Shown here: positions 57,240 to 64,000 of the stretch, piece by piece
How the letters are laid out: each line of letters opens with the position of its first letter
Numbering within the stretch: position 1 is the first letter of the stretch
Translations under genes and position numbers: made by a program
Notes under the pieces: generated by a model
Seen by the model: the letters and a program-made list of their open reading frames with translations, nothing else
Databases searched by the model: none
What the model was told of the DNA's origin: nothing
From: Phycisphaerae bacterium
GTDB lineage: Bacteria > Planctomycetota > Phycisphaerae > Sedimentisphaerales > Anaerohalosphaeraceae
Assembly: GCA_018052735.1 (NCBI GenBank)
Contig: JAGPMT010000005.1
Span: 1 to 64,000, forward strand
DNA length: 64,000 nucleotides
Direction: 5' to 3'

Positions 57240-59276
57240 GTGGCGAATCTTAAAGACATTCGTAATATCGTGCTTCTCGGGCACGGCAATGCCGGCAAGA
57301 CCTCACTTGTTGAGGCCATTCTTCATACTGCAGGCGTCACCACCCGCTTAGGCAGCGTCGAGGAAAAGAACACCGTCAGCGATTACGACGACGAGGAAAA
57401 ACAGCGAGGCAATTCGATACATTCCTCCCTGATGTACATAAACTTCAATGGAACCCACATTAATCTGATTGACACCCCCGGTTATCCGGATTTTGTAAGC
57501 CCTGCCCTTGTGAGCATTCCGGCAGCCGAAACCGCACTGATTGTCATTAGCGCCTCAGCGGGCATCGAAATGAATACTCGCAAGCTGTTTGCCGCTGCAA
57601 CGAGTGCAGGCAAGGCACGCGTGATTGTTGTTAATAAAATGGATTCGGAAAATGCTGATTTAACCGAGCTTGTCAGCCAGATTCAGGAATCGTTTGGCCA
57701 GCAGTGCCGGTGTGCGAATTTGCCGTCGGCAGATAAGACTTCGGTGATTGACTGCATCGCCAACGAGGCGGGGCAGTCGGCTGTTATGGATGTGGCCCAA
57801 GCCCATACGGAGCTGCTGGAAAGCGTCATCGAAGCCGATGATGCCCTGATGGAAAGCTATTTGGGCGGCGAAGCGGTTTCGCCTGAAAAGATTGCAGATG
57901 TTTTTGTTAAGGCCGTGATGGCCGGCACGGTTATCCCGATTGTGTTTACCAATGCCCGCAAGGAAATCGGCATCAAGGAACTGCTGACGCTTATTGCCAA
58001 CTGCACACCCTCTCCGGCGGATGTGCCGCCGGCAGTCCTCAAACACGGCGACAAGACAATCGAGGTCAAGGCCGATCCCAATGGTCCGCTGGCGGGTTTG
58101 GTTTTTCGAATCGGCTACGATCCCCGCTCCAATATGAAATACGCCTCTATTCGTCTGTTCAGCGGCTCGCTGGACAGCGGCACGCAGCTGTATATCAACG
58201 ATGCCAAAAAGCCGGTGCGGCCGGGACATCCTCTCAAAATGCAGGGCGGCGAGGTTAAAGAGGTCGAAAAAGGTCTCTGCGGCGACATTATCACGCTGGC
58301 CAAGATTGATGAACTCAAGCTTGGCGATACCGTGCACAACGGGTCGTTTGAGGGCAAATTTGCTATGCCGCCTGTGCCCAAACCGATGTTTGCATTGGCA
58401 CTGGAGCCGGTAGCCCGCGGCGATGAAAATAAAATCAGCGCCGCTCTGGAAAAACTGGCCGATGAAGACGCATGCTTCAAGGTTACCCGTGACACGCAGA
58501 CGAAGGAATTGGTTATCAATGGTTTGGGAGATCTGCATCTGCGGGTGATGCTCAGCAAGCTGGAAAACCGCTATAAGGTTCATGTCAACACCAAGCCCCC
58601 GAAAATCCCCTACCGCGAGACCATTACCGGCAAGGCGGAAGGACACTACCGCCACAAGAAGCAAACCGGCGGGGCAGGCCAGTTCGGCGAAGTGTATCTG
58701 CGGGTTGAGCCGGCGCCGCGAGACTCTGACCCATCGCTGATTTATTCATGGGATATCTTCGGTGGGTCCATCCCGGGCCAGTTTGAGCCGGCCATTCTCA
58801 AAGGCATTAACGATGTGATGGAAAACGGCTTTTTGGCGGGTTTTCCGATGCAGGATATCAAAGTGTCGATATACGACGGAAAGTACCACCCCGTTGATTC
58901 GAAGGAAGTGGCCTTCCGCACGGCTGGCAAGGGCGCGTTTCTGGATGCCCTTGAAAAAGCCAAGCCCACCCTGCTGGAACCGATTGTCAATATCGAAATT
59001 ACCGTGCCGGCGGAAAATATGGGCGACATCACAGGCGATTTGGCCTCGCGGCGCGGACGCGTCAGCGGTCAGGAGATGCTGCCGGGCGGGATGATGGTTA
59101 TCAAGGCACAGGTGCCGCTGGCAGAGGTTGCCAACTACAACAGCCAGCTGAAAAGCGTTACCGGCGGTCAGGGCAGCTATTCGATGGAATTGAGCCATTA
59201 TGAGCCGACGCCGCCCAATATCCAGCAGCAGGTCATCGAACAGTACAAGAAAGAAAAGCAGGAGGAGAAGGAATAA
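57240..59276 (+). CDS. Elongation factor G-like GTPase
   Basis: 678 residues, GTG start. G1 GHGNAGKT (14-21), G3 DTPGYPDF, G4 NKMD; domains II-V follow in EF-G order, ending with the domain IV/V segment MLPGGMMVIKAQVPLAE. The switch I reads RGNSIHSS where canonical EF-G has RGITI, so it is closer to the EF-G-2 type paralogue (as in Thermus EF-G-2) than to main FusA. Codon use is visibly richer in C-ending codons than in the neighbours, as in well-expressed genes. Monocistronic with its own terminator. Confidence 0.88.
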   Translation: MANLKDIRNIVLLGHGNAGKTSLVEAILHTAGVTTRLGSVEEKNTVSDYDDEEKQRGNSIHSSLMYINFNGTHINLIDTPGYPDFVSPALVSIPAAETALIVISASAGIEMNTRKLFAAATSAGKARVIVVNKMDSENADLTELVSQIQESFGQQCRCANLPSADKTSVIDCIANEAGQSAVMDVAQAHTELLESVIEADDALMESYLGGEAVSPEKIADVFVKAVMAGTVIPIVFTNARKEIGIKELLTLIANCTPSPADVPPAVLKHGDKTIEVKADPNGPLAGLVFRIGYDPRSNMKYASIRLFSGSLDSGTQLYINDAKKPVRPGHPLKMQGGEVKEVEKGLCGDIITLAKIDELKLGDTVHNGSFEGKFAMPPVPKPMFALALEPVARGDENKISAALEKLADEDACFKVTRDTQTKELVINGLGDLHLRVMLSKLENRYKVHVNTKPPKIPYRETITGKAEGHYRHKKQTGGAGQFGEVYLRVEPAPRDSDPSLIYSWDIFGGSIPGQFEPAILKGINDVMENGFLAGFPMQDIKVSIYDGKYHPVDSKEVAFRTAGKGAFLDALEKAKPTLLEPIVNIEITVPAENMGDITGDLASRRGRVSGQEMLPGGMMVIKAQVPLAEVANYNSQLKSVTGGQGSYSMELSHYEPTPPNIQQQVIEQYKKEKQEEKE

Positions 59277-59292
59277 GCGGCCGAAAATAATA

Positions 59293-59326
59293 CAAGCCCG
59301 GTTTGGTAGCGAACCGGGCTTTTTTA
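59293..59326 (+). terminator. Terminator after the EF-G gene
   Basis: AGCCCGGTT (59295-59303) and AACCGGGCT (59312-59320) form a perfect 9-bp stem with an 8-base loop followed by T6. Confidence 0.92.
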
Positions 59327-59441
59327 TCGGCTCACACTTGTTCTGCCAGCTCGGCCTGAACGCCGATTCTACTGCTGGTGCGATCGAGAAAGTCCAGCGT
59401 CTGTCCGGTCAGCCGGCGTCTTAGTTGAAGTTATCTCGGTG

Positions 59442-60911
59442 CTATTGCTGTCGGCCAGCCAGATAGCGGTTGATGGCGGCGGCAGCAATGCGACCTTGCC
59501 CCATTGCCAGAATAACGGTGGCAGCCCCGAGAACAATATCGCCGCCGGCGTACACACCTTCCATTGAGGTTTTGCAGTTTTCATCAACAACAATATTACC
59601 CCATTTGTTGAACTCCAGCCCCGGCGTTGTTTGCTGGATAAGCGGATTGGCTTCATTGCCAATGGCAACAATGACGGTATCGACGTCCAGCATAAACTCG
59701 CTGCCCTTGATGGGCACAGGGCGGCGCCGGCCGGATTCATCCGGCTCGCCCAATTCGTACCGGAGACATTCGATGCCAGCCACATGGCCGTCTGAATTGC
59801 CGAGAATTCGTTTGGGATTCTGCAGGGTGCAAAACTGCACGCCTTCTTCTTTGGCGTGATGAACCTCTTCCACACGGGCAGGCATTTCTTTTTCGCTGCG
59901 GCGATAGACCAGATAGACATTTTGCGCCCCCAAGCGCACTGCCATTCGGGCGGCATCCATTGCTACATTGCCGCCGCCGAGCACCGCGACATTTTTGCTG
60001 ACAGCAATCGGGGTATCGGCCCCCCTGCCGAAAGCATACGCTTTCATCAGATTAGCCCGGGTCAGATATTCGTTAGCGCTGTAAACGCCGATCAGATGTT
60101 CGCCCTCAATGTTCATAAATTTCGGCAAGCCGGCACCCACACCGATATAAACAGCGTCAAAGCCGTCTTCGGTCATCAATTGCTCTATCGTGCGGGTGCG
60201 TCCGACAATAAAATTACAGACAATCTGGACGCCCATTTTCTTTAATACATCGATTTCTTTCTGCACGATGGCTTTGGGGAGGCGAAATTCGGGTATGCCG
60301 TAAACCATTACGCCACCGGGCTTATGGAATGCCTCAAAGACAGTAACATCGTGGCCGGCCCGGCGGGTATCCGCAGCGGCTACGATGCCGCCGGGTCCAG
60401 AGCCGATGACTGCCACTTTCCTGCCGGTAGCAGAAGCAACCGCCGGAACAGAATCTTGCCGGCTGCAAAAGTCAGCTGCAAATCGTTCTAAACGGCCGAT
60501 GGATACGCTTTTGCTGACATCTTTGAACTTCAGGCCTACGGTACATTTTTCCTGACACTGGACTTCCTGCGGGCAGACGCGGCCGCAGACAGCCGGCAGG
60601 AGGGAATTTTGCTTGATGATGGAAAGCGCTTCTTCAAATCTGCCGTCTGCTATAGCTGCCACAAACTGCGGAATGCGGATTCGCACTGGACAGCCGTCAA
60701 TGCAGGGTGCATTCTTGCATTGCAGGCAGCGCAGCGCTTCCAGCCGGGCCTGCATAGGGCTATAGCCCAAGGCGACCTCGTTCATATTGCTTCGCCGCCG
60801 GACAGCATCTTGCGAGGGCATATCCTGCGGGGGAATAGCAAAGCGGTCTTTGGGTTTCAACAAGCCAGCTTTATGTTTTTCTACTAATTCCTGAAATTCT
60901 TTCTCCGTCAC
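59442..60911 (-). CDS. nfnB: NfnB/SudA/GltA-type NADPH oxidoreductase, large subunit
   Basis: 489 residues, GTG start at 60911 with AGAGG before it. N-terminal cysteine motifs for two [4Fe-4S] clusters (CLQCKNAPCIDGC, then CGRVCPQEVQCQEKC), FAD-binding GSGPGGIVAA near 170-179, and NADPH-binding GGGNVAMDAAR. This is the GltD-like family used by glutamate synthase small subunits and by electron-bifurcating NfnB. The partner FNR-like gene directly upstream argues for Nfn/Sud rather than glutamate synthase. Confidence 0.88.
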   Translation of the reverse strand: MTEKEFQELVEKHKAGLLKPKDRFAIPPQDMPSQDAVRRRSNMNEVALGYSPMQARLEALRCLQCKNAPCIDGCPVRIRIPQFVAAIADGRFEEALSIIKQNSLLPAVCGRVCPQEVQCQEKCTVGLKFKDVSKSVSIGRLERFAADFCSRQDSVPAVASATGRKVAVIGSGPGGIVAAADTRRAGHDVTVFEAFHKPGGVMVYGIPEFRLPKAIVQKEIDVLKKMGVQIVCNFIVGRTRTIEQLMTEDGFDAVYIGVGAGLPKFMNIEGEHLIGVYSANEYLTRANLMKAYAFGRGADTPIAVSKNVAVLGGGNVAMDAARMAVRLGAQNVYLVYRRSEKEMPARVEEVHHAKEEGVQFCTLQNPKRILGNSDGHVAGIECLRYELGEPDESGRRRPVPIKGSEFMLDVDTVIVAIGNEANPLIQQTTPGLEFNKWGNIVVDENCKTSMEGVYAGGDIVLGAATVILAMGQGRIAAAAINRYLAGRQQ

Positions 60912-60948
60912 GCTGAACCTCTCTTGATTCTTTCCAATGTCCCATTCA

Positions 60949-61815
60949 TCACGGGGTTGTTTTGGGATTTAAGCCGATTTTACAGACATGGGTGCGGAAT
61001 TCCTCGTAGGCCTTCTGTTCGAGACTTTTGTAGGCGCTCATCCGCTTTATCATGAGGTCGAAATTGACTTGATGGCCATCGAATTCAGGCCCATCCACAC
61101 AGACAAATTTGGTCTGCCCCCCCACTTCGACGCGGCAGCCGCCGCACATGCCTGTTCCGTCCACCATAATCGTATTGAGGGACACCTGCGTCGGGATGCC
61201 ATATTCTTTTGTTGTTTGACAGCAGAATTTCATCATCACGGCAGGCCCAATGGCGACAGCCAAGTCGGGTTTCGGCTCCCGCCGGCAGACCTCTTGGAGC
61301 GGCTCGGTAACAAGCGCCTTTCGGCCTTTGGAACCGTCATCTGTAACAATAATCAATTCGTTGCTGACGGCTTTGAATTCCTCTTCCAGAATCAGCAGTT
61401 CTTTGGAGCGTGCCCCGATGATGCTGACAAGACGATTGCCTGCCTCTTTGAGAGCAGCGGCAATAGGCAGAAGCGGAGCCGCACCGATTCCGCCGCCGAC
61501 ACATACGACTGTGCCAAATTTGTCTATGTGGGTGGGACGACCCAGAGGACCAGCTACATAAGCCAGCGAATCCCCCTGCTGCAATTGAGCCATTTGTGCA
61601 GTGGCTTTGCCGACACGCTGGAAAATCAGCCGGATTGTGCCTCTGGAGGCATCTGCTCCGGCAATGGTCAGAGGGATGCGTTCGCCTGCATCGGTATCAG
61701 CTGAAACGATGACAAACTGCCCTGCTTTTCGTGCACGGGCCACCATAGGCGCTTCCACGTCAAACTGAAAAACATTTTCCGATAATTGCCTTTTGCTTAC
61801 AATCTTAAAAGACAC
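60949..61815 (-). CDS. nfnA: NfnA/SudB-type ferredoxin-NAD(P) reductase, small subunit
   Basis: About 288 residues from the GTG at 61815 (AAAGGAA upstream); an in-frame ATG at 61887 would add 24 residues that do not look like the family. FAD/FMN-reductase fold with GERIPLTIAG, CVGGGIGAAPLLPIA nucleotide-binding motif, and the [2Fe-2S] cysteines in GMCGGCRVEV and FVCVDGPEFDG. With nfnB it would use NADH and reduced ferredoxin to make NADPH by electron bifurcation. Confidence 0.88.
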   Translation of the reverse strand: MSFKIVSKRQLSENVFQFDVEAPMVARARKAGQFVIVSADTDAGERIPLTIAGADASRGTIRLIFQRVGKATAQMAQLQQGDSLAYVAGPLGRPTHIDKFGTVVCVGGGIGAAPLLPIAAALKEAGNRLVSIIGARSKELLILEEEFKAVSNELIIVTDDGSKGRKALVTEPLQEVCRREPKPDLAVAIGPAVMMKFCCQTTKEYGIPTQVSLNTIMVDGTGMCGGCRVEVGGQTKFVCVDGPEFDGHQVNFDLMIKRMSAYKSLEQKAYEEFRTHVCKIGLNPKTTP

Positions 61816-61862
61816 TGCAGGGTTCCTTTTGTCGTATTCAAGATAATATTTTAAGATAAATG

Positions 61863-61903
61863 AATAAGTTTTACTTATTAACAGCAACCAGCAAAGTTTT
61901 CAA
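61863..61903 (-). promoter_or_regulatory. Promoter and overlapping palindrome of the nfn operon
   Basis: Minus strand: TTGAAA (61903-61898), 17-base spacer, TAATAA (61880-61875). A perfect palindrome, AATAAGT-TTT-ACTTATT (61863-61879 on the plus strand), overlaps the -10 box and the likely start. That is the position of a repressor site, but I cannot name the regulator. It is not an obvious Rex or FNR site. Confidence 0.5.
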
Positions 61904-61941
61904 GTATTTTCTGCCGATTCAAAACAGATTTTGAATGCTTT

Positions 61942-62925
61942 TCATTTTTGCTGTGCGGAAATGATTTTCACTATCAGCCGCTCCATGGCAGAAGAAGCTG
62001 TTGTGCGGCCTGTTTTCATCTCATAGTCAATGCGACCTAATTCTGCTAAGATGCTGGCCAGCTGCGGCAGCGAGAGTCGGTCGGCTTGGGCAAGCAGATC
62101 GTCCGGTCTGCGGCTGTCTACGTTTTTTGCTGCCTGTATCGGGGGTGTTCCGCGGCTCATCAGGGCCTTTACCCTGAAAAGACGGCGAAAATGGTATCCA
62201 AACGCCCCTATTACAGTGTATTCCGAGTCCCTGTCGGCGGCAAACATCCGCCGCAGCCGGCTGATGGCATCTTCTGTCCGGCCTGTACTGACGGCGTCGA
62301 TGACATCGAATGCGTCGAACAGGCGGTTGTGACCGATTAAGGCTTCGATATCCTTTAAGGAAATAGTTTTGGACGGCGCTGCATAAGCGGCCAGCTTATC
62401 TATTTCTCTGCATAAGCGGCCGGGGTCATCGCCCGTCAGCTCAACCAGCCAGCGGCTACATTGGCTGTCCAGCCGGATGCCATAGGTCTGCTGGGCATAA
62501 TTAGAAACGAATGCAGGAAGCTGGTACGTCTTGATGCCGGGTATTTCGATAACGGCATTGAGTTTCTGAAGCTTTTTGTGCAGCCGCGTGCGTTTGTCCC
62601 AAGAGGTGGCGGTTAGAATGAGCACGCTGGAGGGACTGGGATTCTCTATGTACTCTTCCAGAGCTTCAAGGTTGGACCTAATAAACGATTCTGCATTTTT
62701 GATAACAACAATTCGTTTGGAGGCCAAAAACGGCAGGGTCCACAATTCTTCCAGAATGTCCGCAATTCTGGCTTCCTCAGCTCGCGGCTCATACAGCGCC
62801 ATTTCGCGTTCGTTTTGATCCAGCAATGAATCCAGAAGCCGCTGGCATTCGACACTGACGACATAGGGATCGTCGCCGCAAAGCACGATAAAAGGCCGGG
62901 ATGTTTCTGTTGTCTTTTTTGACAC
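61942..62925 (-). CDS. holA: DNA polymerase III subunit delta
   Basis: Clamp-loader wrench that opens the beta ring. 327 residues, normal. N-terminal CGDDPYVVSVECQRLLDSL, the PFLASKRIVVIKNAE segment, and the central ELTGDDPGRLCREIDKLAAYA that is characteristic of HolA. 15 bases after gyrA on the same strand, so likely read from the gyrA transcript. Confidence 0.93.
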   Translation of the reverse strand: MSKKTTETSRPFIVLCGDDPYVVSVECQRLLDSLLDQNEREMALYEPRAEEARIADILEELWTLPFLASKRIVVIKNAESFIRSNLEALEEYIENPSPSSVLILTATSWDKRTRLHKKLQKLNAVIEIPGIKTYQLPAFVSNYAQQTYGIRLDSQCSRWLVELTGDDPGRLCREIDKLAAYAAPSKTISLKDIEALIGHNRLFDAFDVIDAVSTGRTEDAISRLRRMFAADRDSEYTVIGAFGYHFRRLFRVKALMSRGTPPIQAAKNVDSRRPDDLLAQADRLSLPQLASILAELGRIDYEMKTGRTTASSAMERLIVKIISAQQK

Positions 62926-62940
62926 GGGATTTCTGTCCGG

Positions 62941-64000
62941 CTACGGTTTGGATTGGTCGTCCTGAATGTCCTGCTGGTCCTCTTCTACAATGAGCCGCTC
63001 GGCTGCAACAAGCTTGTCGCCTTCCTTGAGCGAAATCATTCTGACGCCGGCAGTGTTGCGGCCGATAGCCCGAACTTCTTCAAGACCTGTTCGGACGATC
63101 ATCCCGTTGGCTGTAATCATCATGATTTCGTCATCGTCGTGAACCGCTTTGATGGCTACAACCTTTCCGTTGCGTTCGGTTGTCTTGATGTTGATCAGGC
63201 CGATCCCGCCGCGTCCCTGCACCCGATAATCCGACAATTCGGTGCGTTTGCCATAGCCGTTTTCACAGACGGTCAGCAAAAAGGCTCCTTCTTCTGCTAT
63301 AACCATGCCGATAACCCGGTCCTCGTCCCGCAGGGTAATGCCACGTACCCCGCGGCTGACGCGTCCCATCGGGCGGACATCCGTCTCATGGAAGCGGATC
63401 GCCATTCCATTGCGCGTGCCGAGAATGATGTCGTCGCTGCCGGAAGTGATAGCGGCCCCTATCAAGACATCTCCCTCATCCAGCTTGATGGCAATAACGC
63501 CGCTGCTGCGCGGATTGCTGTAGGCACTGAGGGCTGTTTTTTTGACGATGCCGTTCTGGGTAGCCATAACAAGCTGCCGCTTGTCGTCAAATTCGCGAAC
63601 ATTGATAATCGATGTAATTTTCTCGTCTTTGTCCAGCTGGAGAAGATTAATGATATTGCGTCCTTTGCTTTGTCGGGACATGGCAGGCACATTGTAAACC
63701 TTCAGCCAGTGGCACATGCCTTTGCTGGTGAAAAACATCAGCGTATCGTGCGTGGATGCCACAAACAGATGCTCCAGAAAATCCCCTTCTTTGGTGTCCG
63801 AGCCGATGACACCTTTGCCGCCCCGCCCCTGTTTGCGATAGGCATCAATTTCAGTTCGCTTGATATAGCCGGCGTGGGTAATTGTCACAAGCGTTTCCTC
63901 GTCGGCAATCAGGTCTTCAATCTCCAGCGTATCGGCCTCGTCCATGACAATCTGCGTGCGGCGCGGGCTTTTGTATTTTTCCTTGATTTCAAAAAGGTCC
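62941..64000 (-). CDS. gyrA: DNA gyrase subunit A, C-terminal part (runs off the window)
   Basis: The frame is open to the window edge and encodes at least 352 residues. Visible is the C-terminal beta-pinwheel domain with repeated blades (VTITHAGYIKRT, LVMATQNGIVKKT, ILGTRNGMAIRF, LLTVCENGYGKRT, MMITANGMIVRT) and the GyrA box QGRGGKG, which allows negative supercoiling. The tyrosine active site lies outside the window. The tail after the last blade is short and acidic. Confidence 0.95.
   Translation of the reverse strand, partial: DLFEIKEKYKSPRRTQIVMDEADTLEIEDLIADEETLVTITHAGYIKRTEIDAYRKQGRGGKGVIGSDTKEGDFLEHLFVASTHDTLMFFTSKGMCHWLKVYNVPAMSRQSKGRNIINLLQLDKDEKITSIINVREFDDKRQLVMATQNGIVKKTALSAYSNPRSSGVIAIKLDEGDVLIGAAITSGSDDIILGTRNGMAIRFHETDVRPMGRVSRGVRGITLRDEDRVIGMVIAEEGAFLLTVCENGYGKRTELSDYRVQGRGGIGLINIKTTERNGKVVAIKAVHDDDEIMMITANGMIVRTGLEEVRAIGRNTAGVRMISLKEGDKLVAAERLIVEEDQQDIQDDQSKP

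Noticed and set aside
57660-58664. 334-codon open frame on the minus strand inside the EF-G gene
   Set aside because: It lies wholly opposite a well-supported EF-G gene with strong codon bias, which often opens the antisense frame. Its translation has no domain-like pattern.
59330-59440. Open stretches in both directions after the EF-G terminator, resembling a gene remnant
   Set aside because: About 30 codons in each direction, no start codon and no ribosome site; too short to call a remnant.
1-64000. CRISPR arrays, insertion sequences, integrases, toxin-antitoxin or restriction systems
   Set aside because: I looked for direct-repeat arrays, transposase or integrase motifs and typical defence genes and saw none.

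Overview
The window looks like chromosome from a Planctomycetota bacterium, most likely class Phycisphaerae and probably an anaerobe. This is inferred from gene content, not from any search. The clues are a Minf_1886-type protein (a family known from Planctomycetes and Verrucomicrobia), LL-diaminopimelate aminotransferase, a NfeD-NfeD-FloA operon, a sigma factor with planctomycete-style region 1.2, an SdrD_B-like secreted protein, and ferredoxin-centred metabolism (a 2-oxoacid:ferredoxin oxidoreductase, a small ferredoxin, an NfnAB-type transhydrogenase, and the ThiH/short-ThiF thiamine route). I see no insertion sequence, prophage, CRISPR array or plasmid gene. Most of the window is housekeeping core.

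Layout. 1-3.6 kb: PilZ protein, small conserved-looking protein, secreted SdrD_B-like protein behind a long leader, tRNA-Leu(CAG) on the minus strand. 3.7-13.2 kb: dnaE, a membrane protein, tmk, holB, a RicT/PSP1 protein and metG, partly the same order as the Bacillus tmk-holB-yaaT cluster. 13.3-18 kb: Minf_1886 protein, an unusual sigma-70 factor with a multi-HTH N-terminus, proC, and pruA facing it. 18.2-23.4 kb: ferredoxin, the SRP RNA, dnaX (with an A10 slippage candidate), recR, rpoN, a methyltransferase. 23.5-26.5 kb: a TPP riboswitch with terminator, then thiF-thiS-thiG-thiH. 26.6-29.8 kb: korDABC and exbD. 29.8-39.8 kb: clpX, purL (tandem PurS-like domains), purQ, dapL, a FolK-deoxynucleoside kinase fusion, panC, panD, lgt. 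39.8-41.7 kb, minus strand: a lipoprotein gene broken by one in-frame stop, then bioF. 41.8-50 kb: rhomboid protease, PBP4-type DacB, two CNNM/CorC proteins, histidine kinase, divergent response regulator, TPR protein. 50-57 kb, minus strand: a one-TM protein, floA, two NfeD proteins, a Na/Pi cotransporter, a histone-deacetylase-like hydrolase. 57.2-64 kb: EF-G paralogue, nfnB-nfnA, holA, and the 3' part of gyrA running off the window.

How the genes fit together. Five DNA replication proteins (dnaE, holB, dnaX, holA, gyrA) plus tmk and recR lie in this segment. The Kor complex would reduce ferredoxin, and NfnAB would couple reduced ferredoxin and NADH to NADPH. TPP, the cofactor of KorB, is made by the riboswitch-controlled thi operon. 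purL/purQ, dapL, folK, panCD and bioF supply purines, diaminopimelate, folate, pantothenate and biotin precursors.

The most interesting observations are the A10 run in dnaX where either slip direction gives an immediate stop and a gamma-like product, the HTH-fused sigma factor, the FolK-dNK fusion, and the DUF1579-like lipoprotein gene with a single in-frame TAA. I did not find a clearly undescribed multi-gene system.
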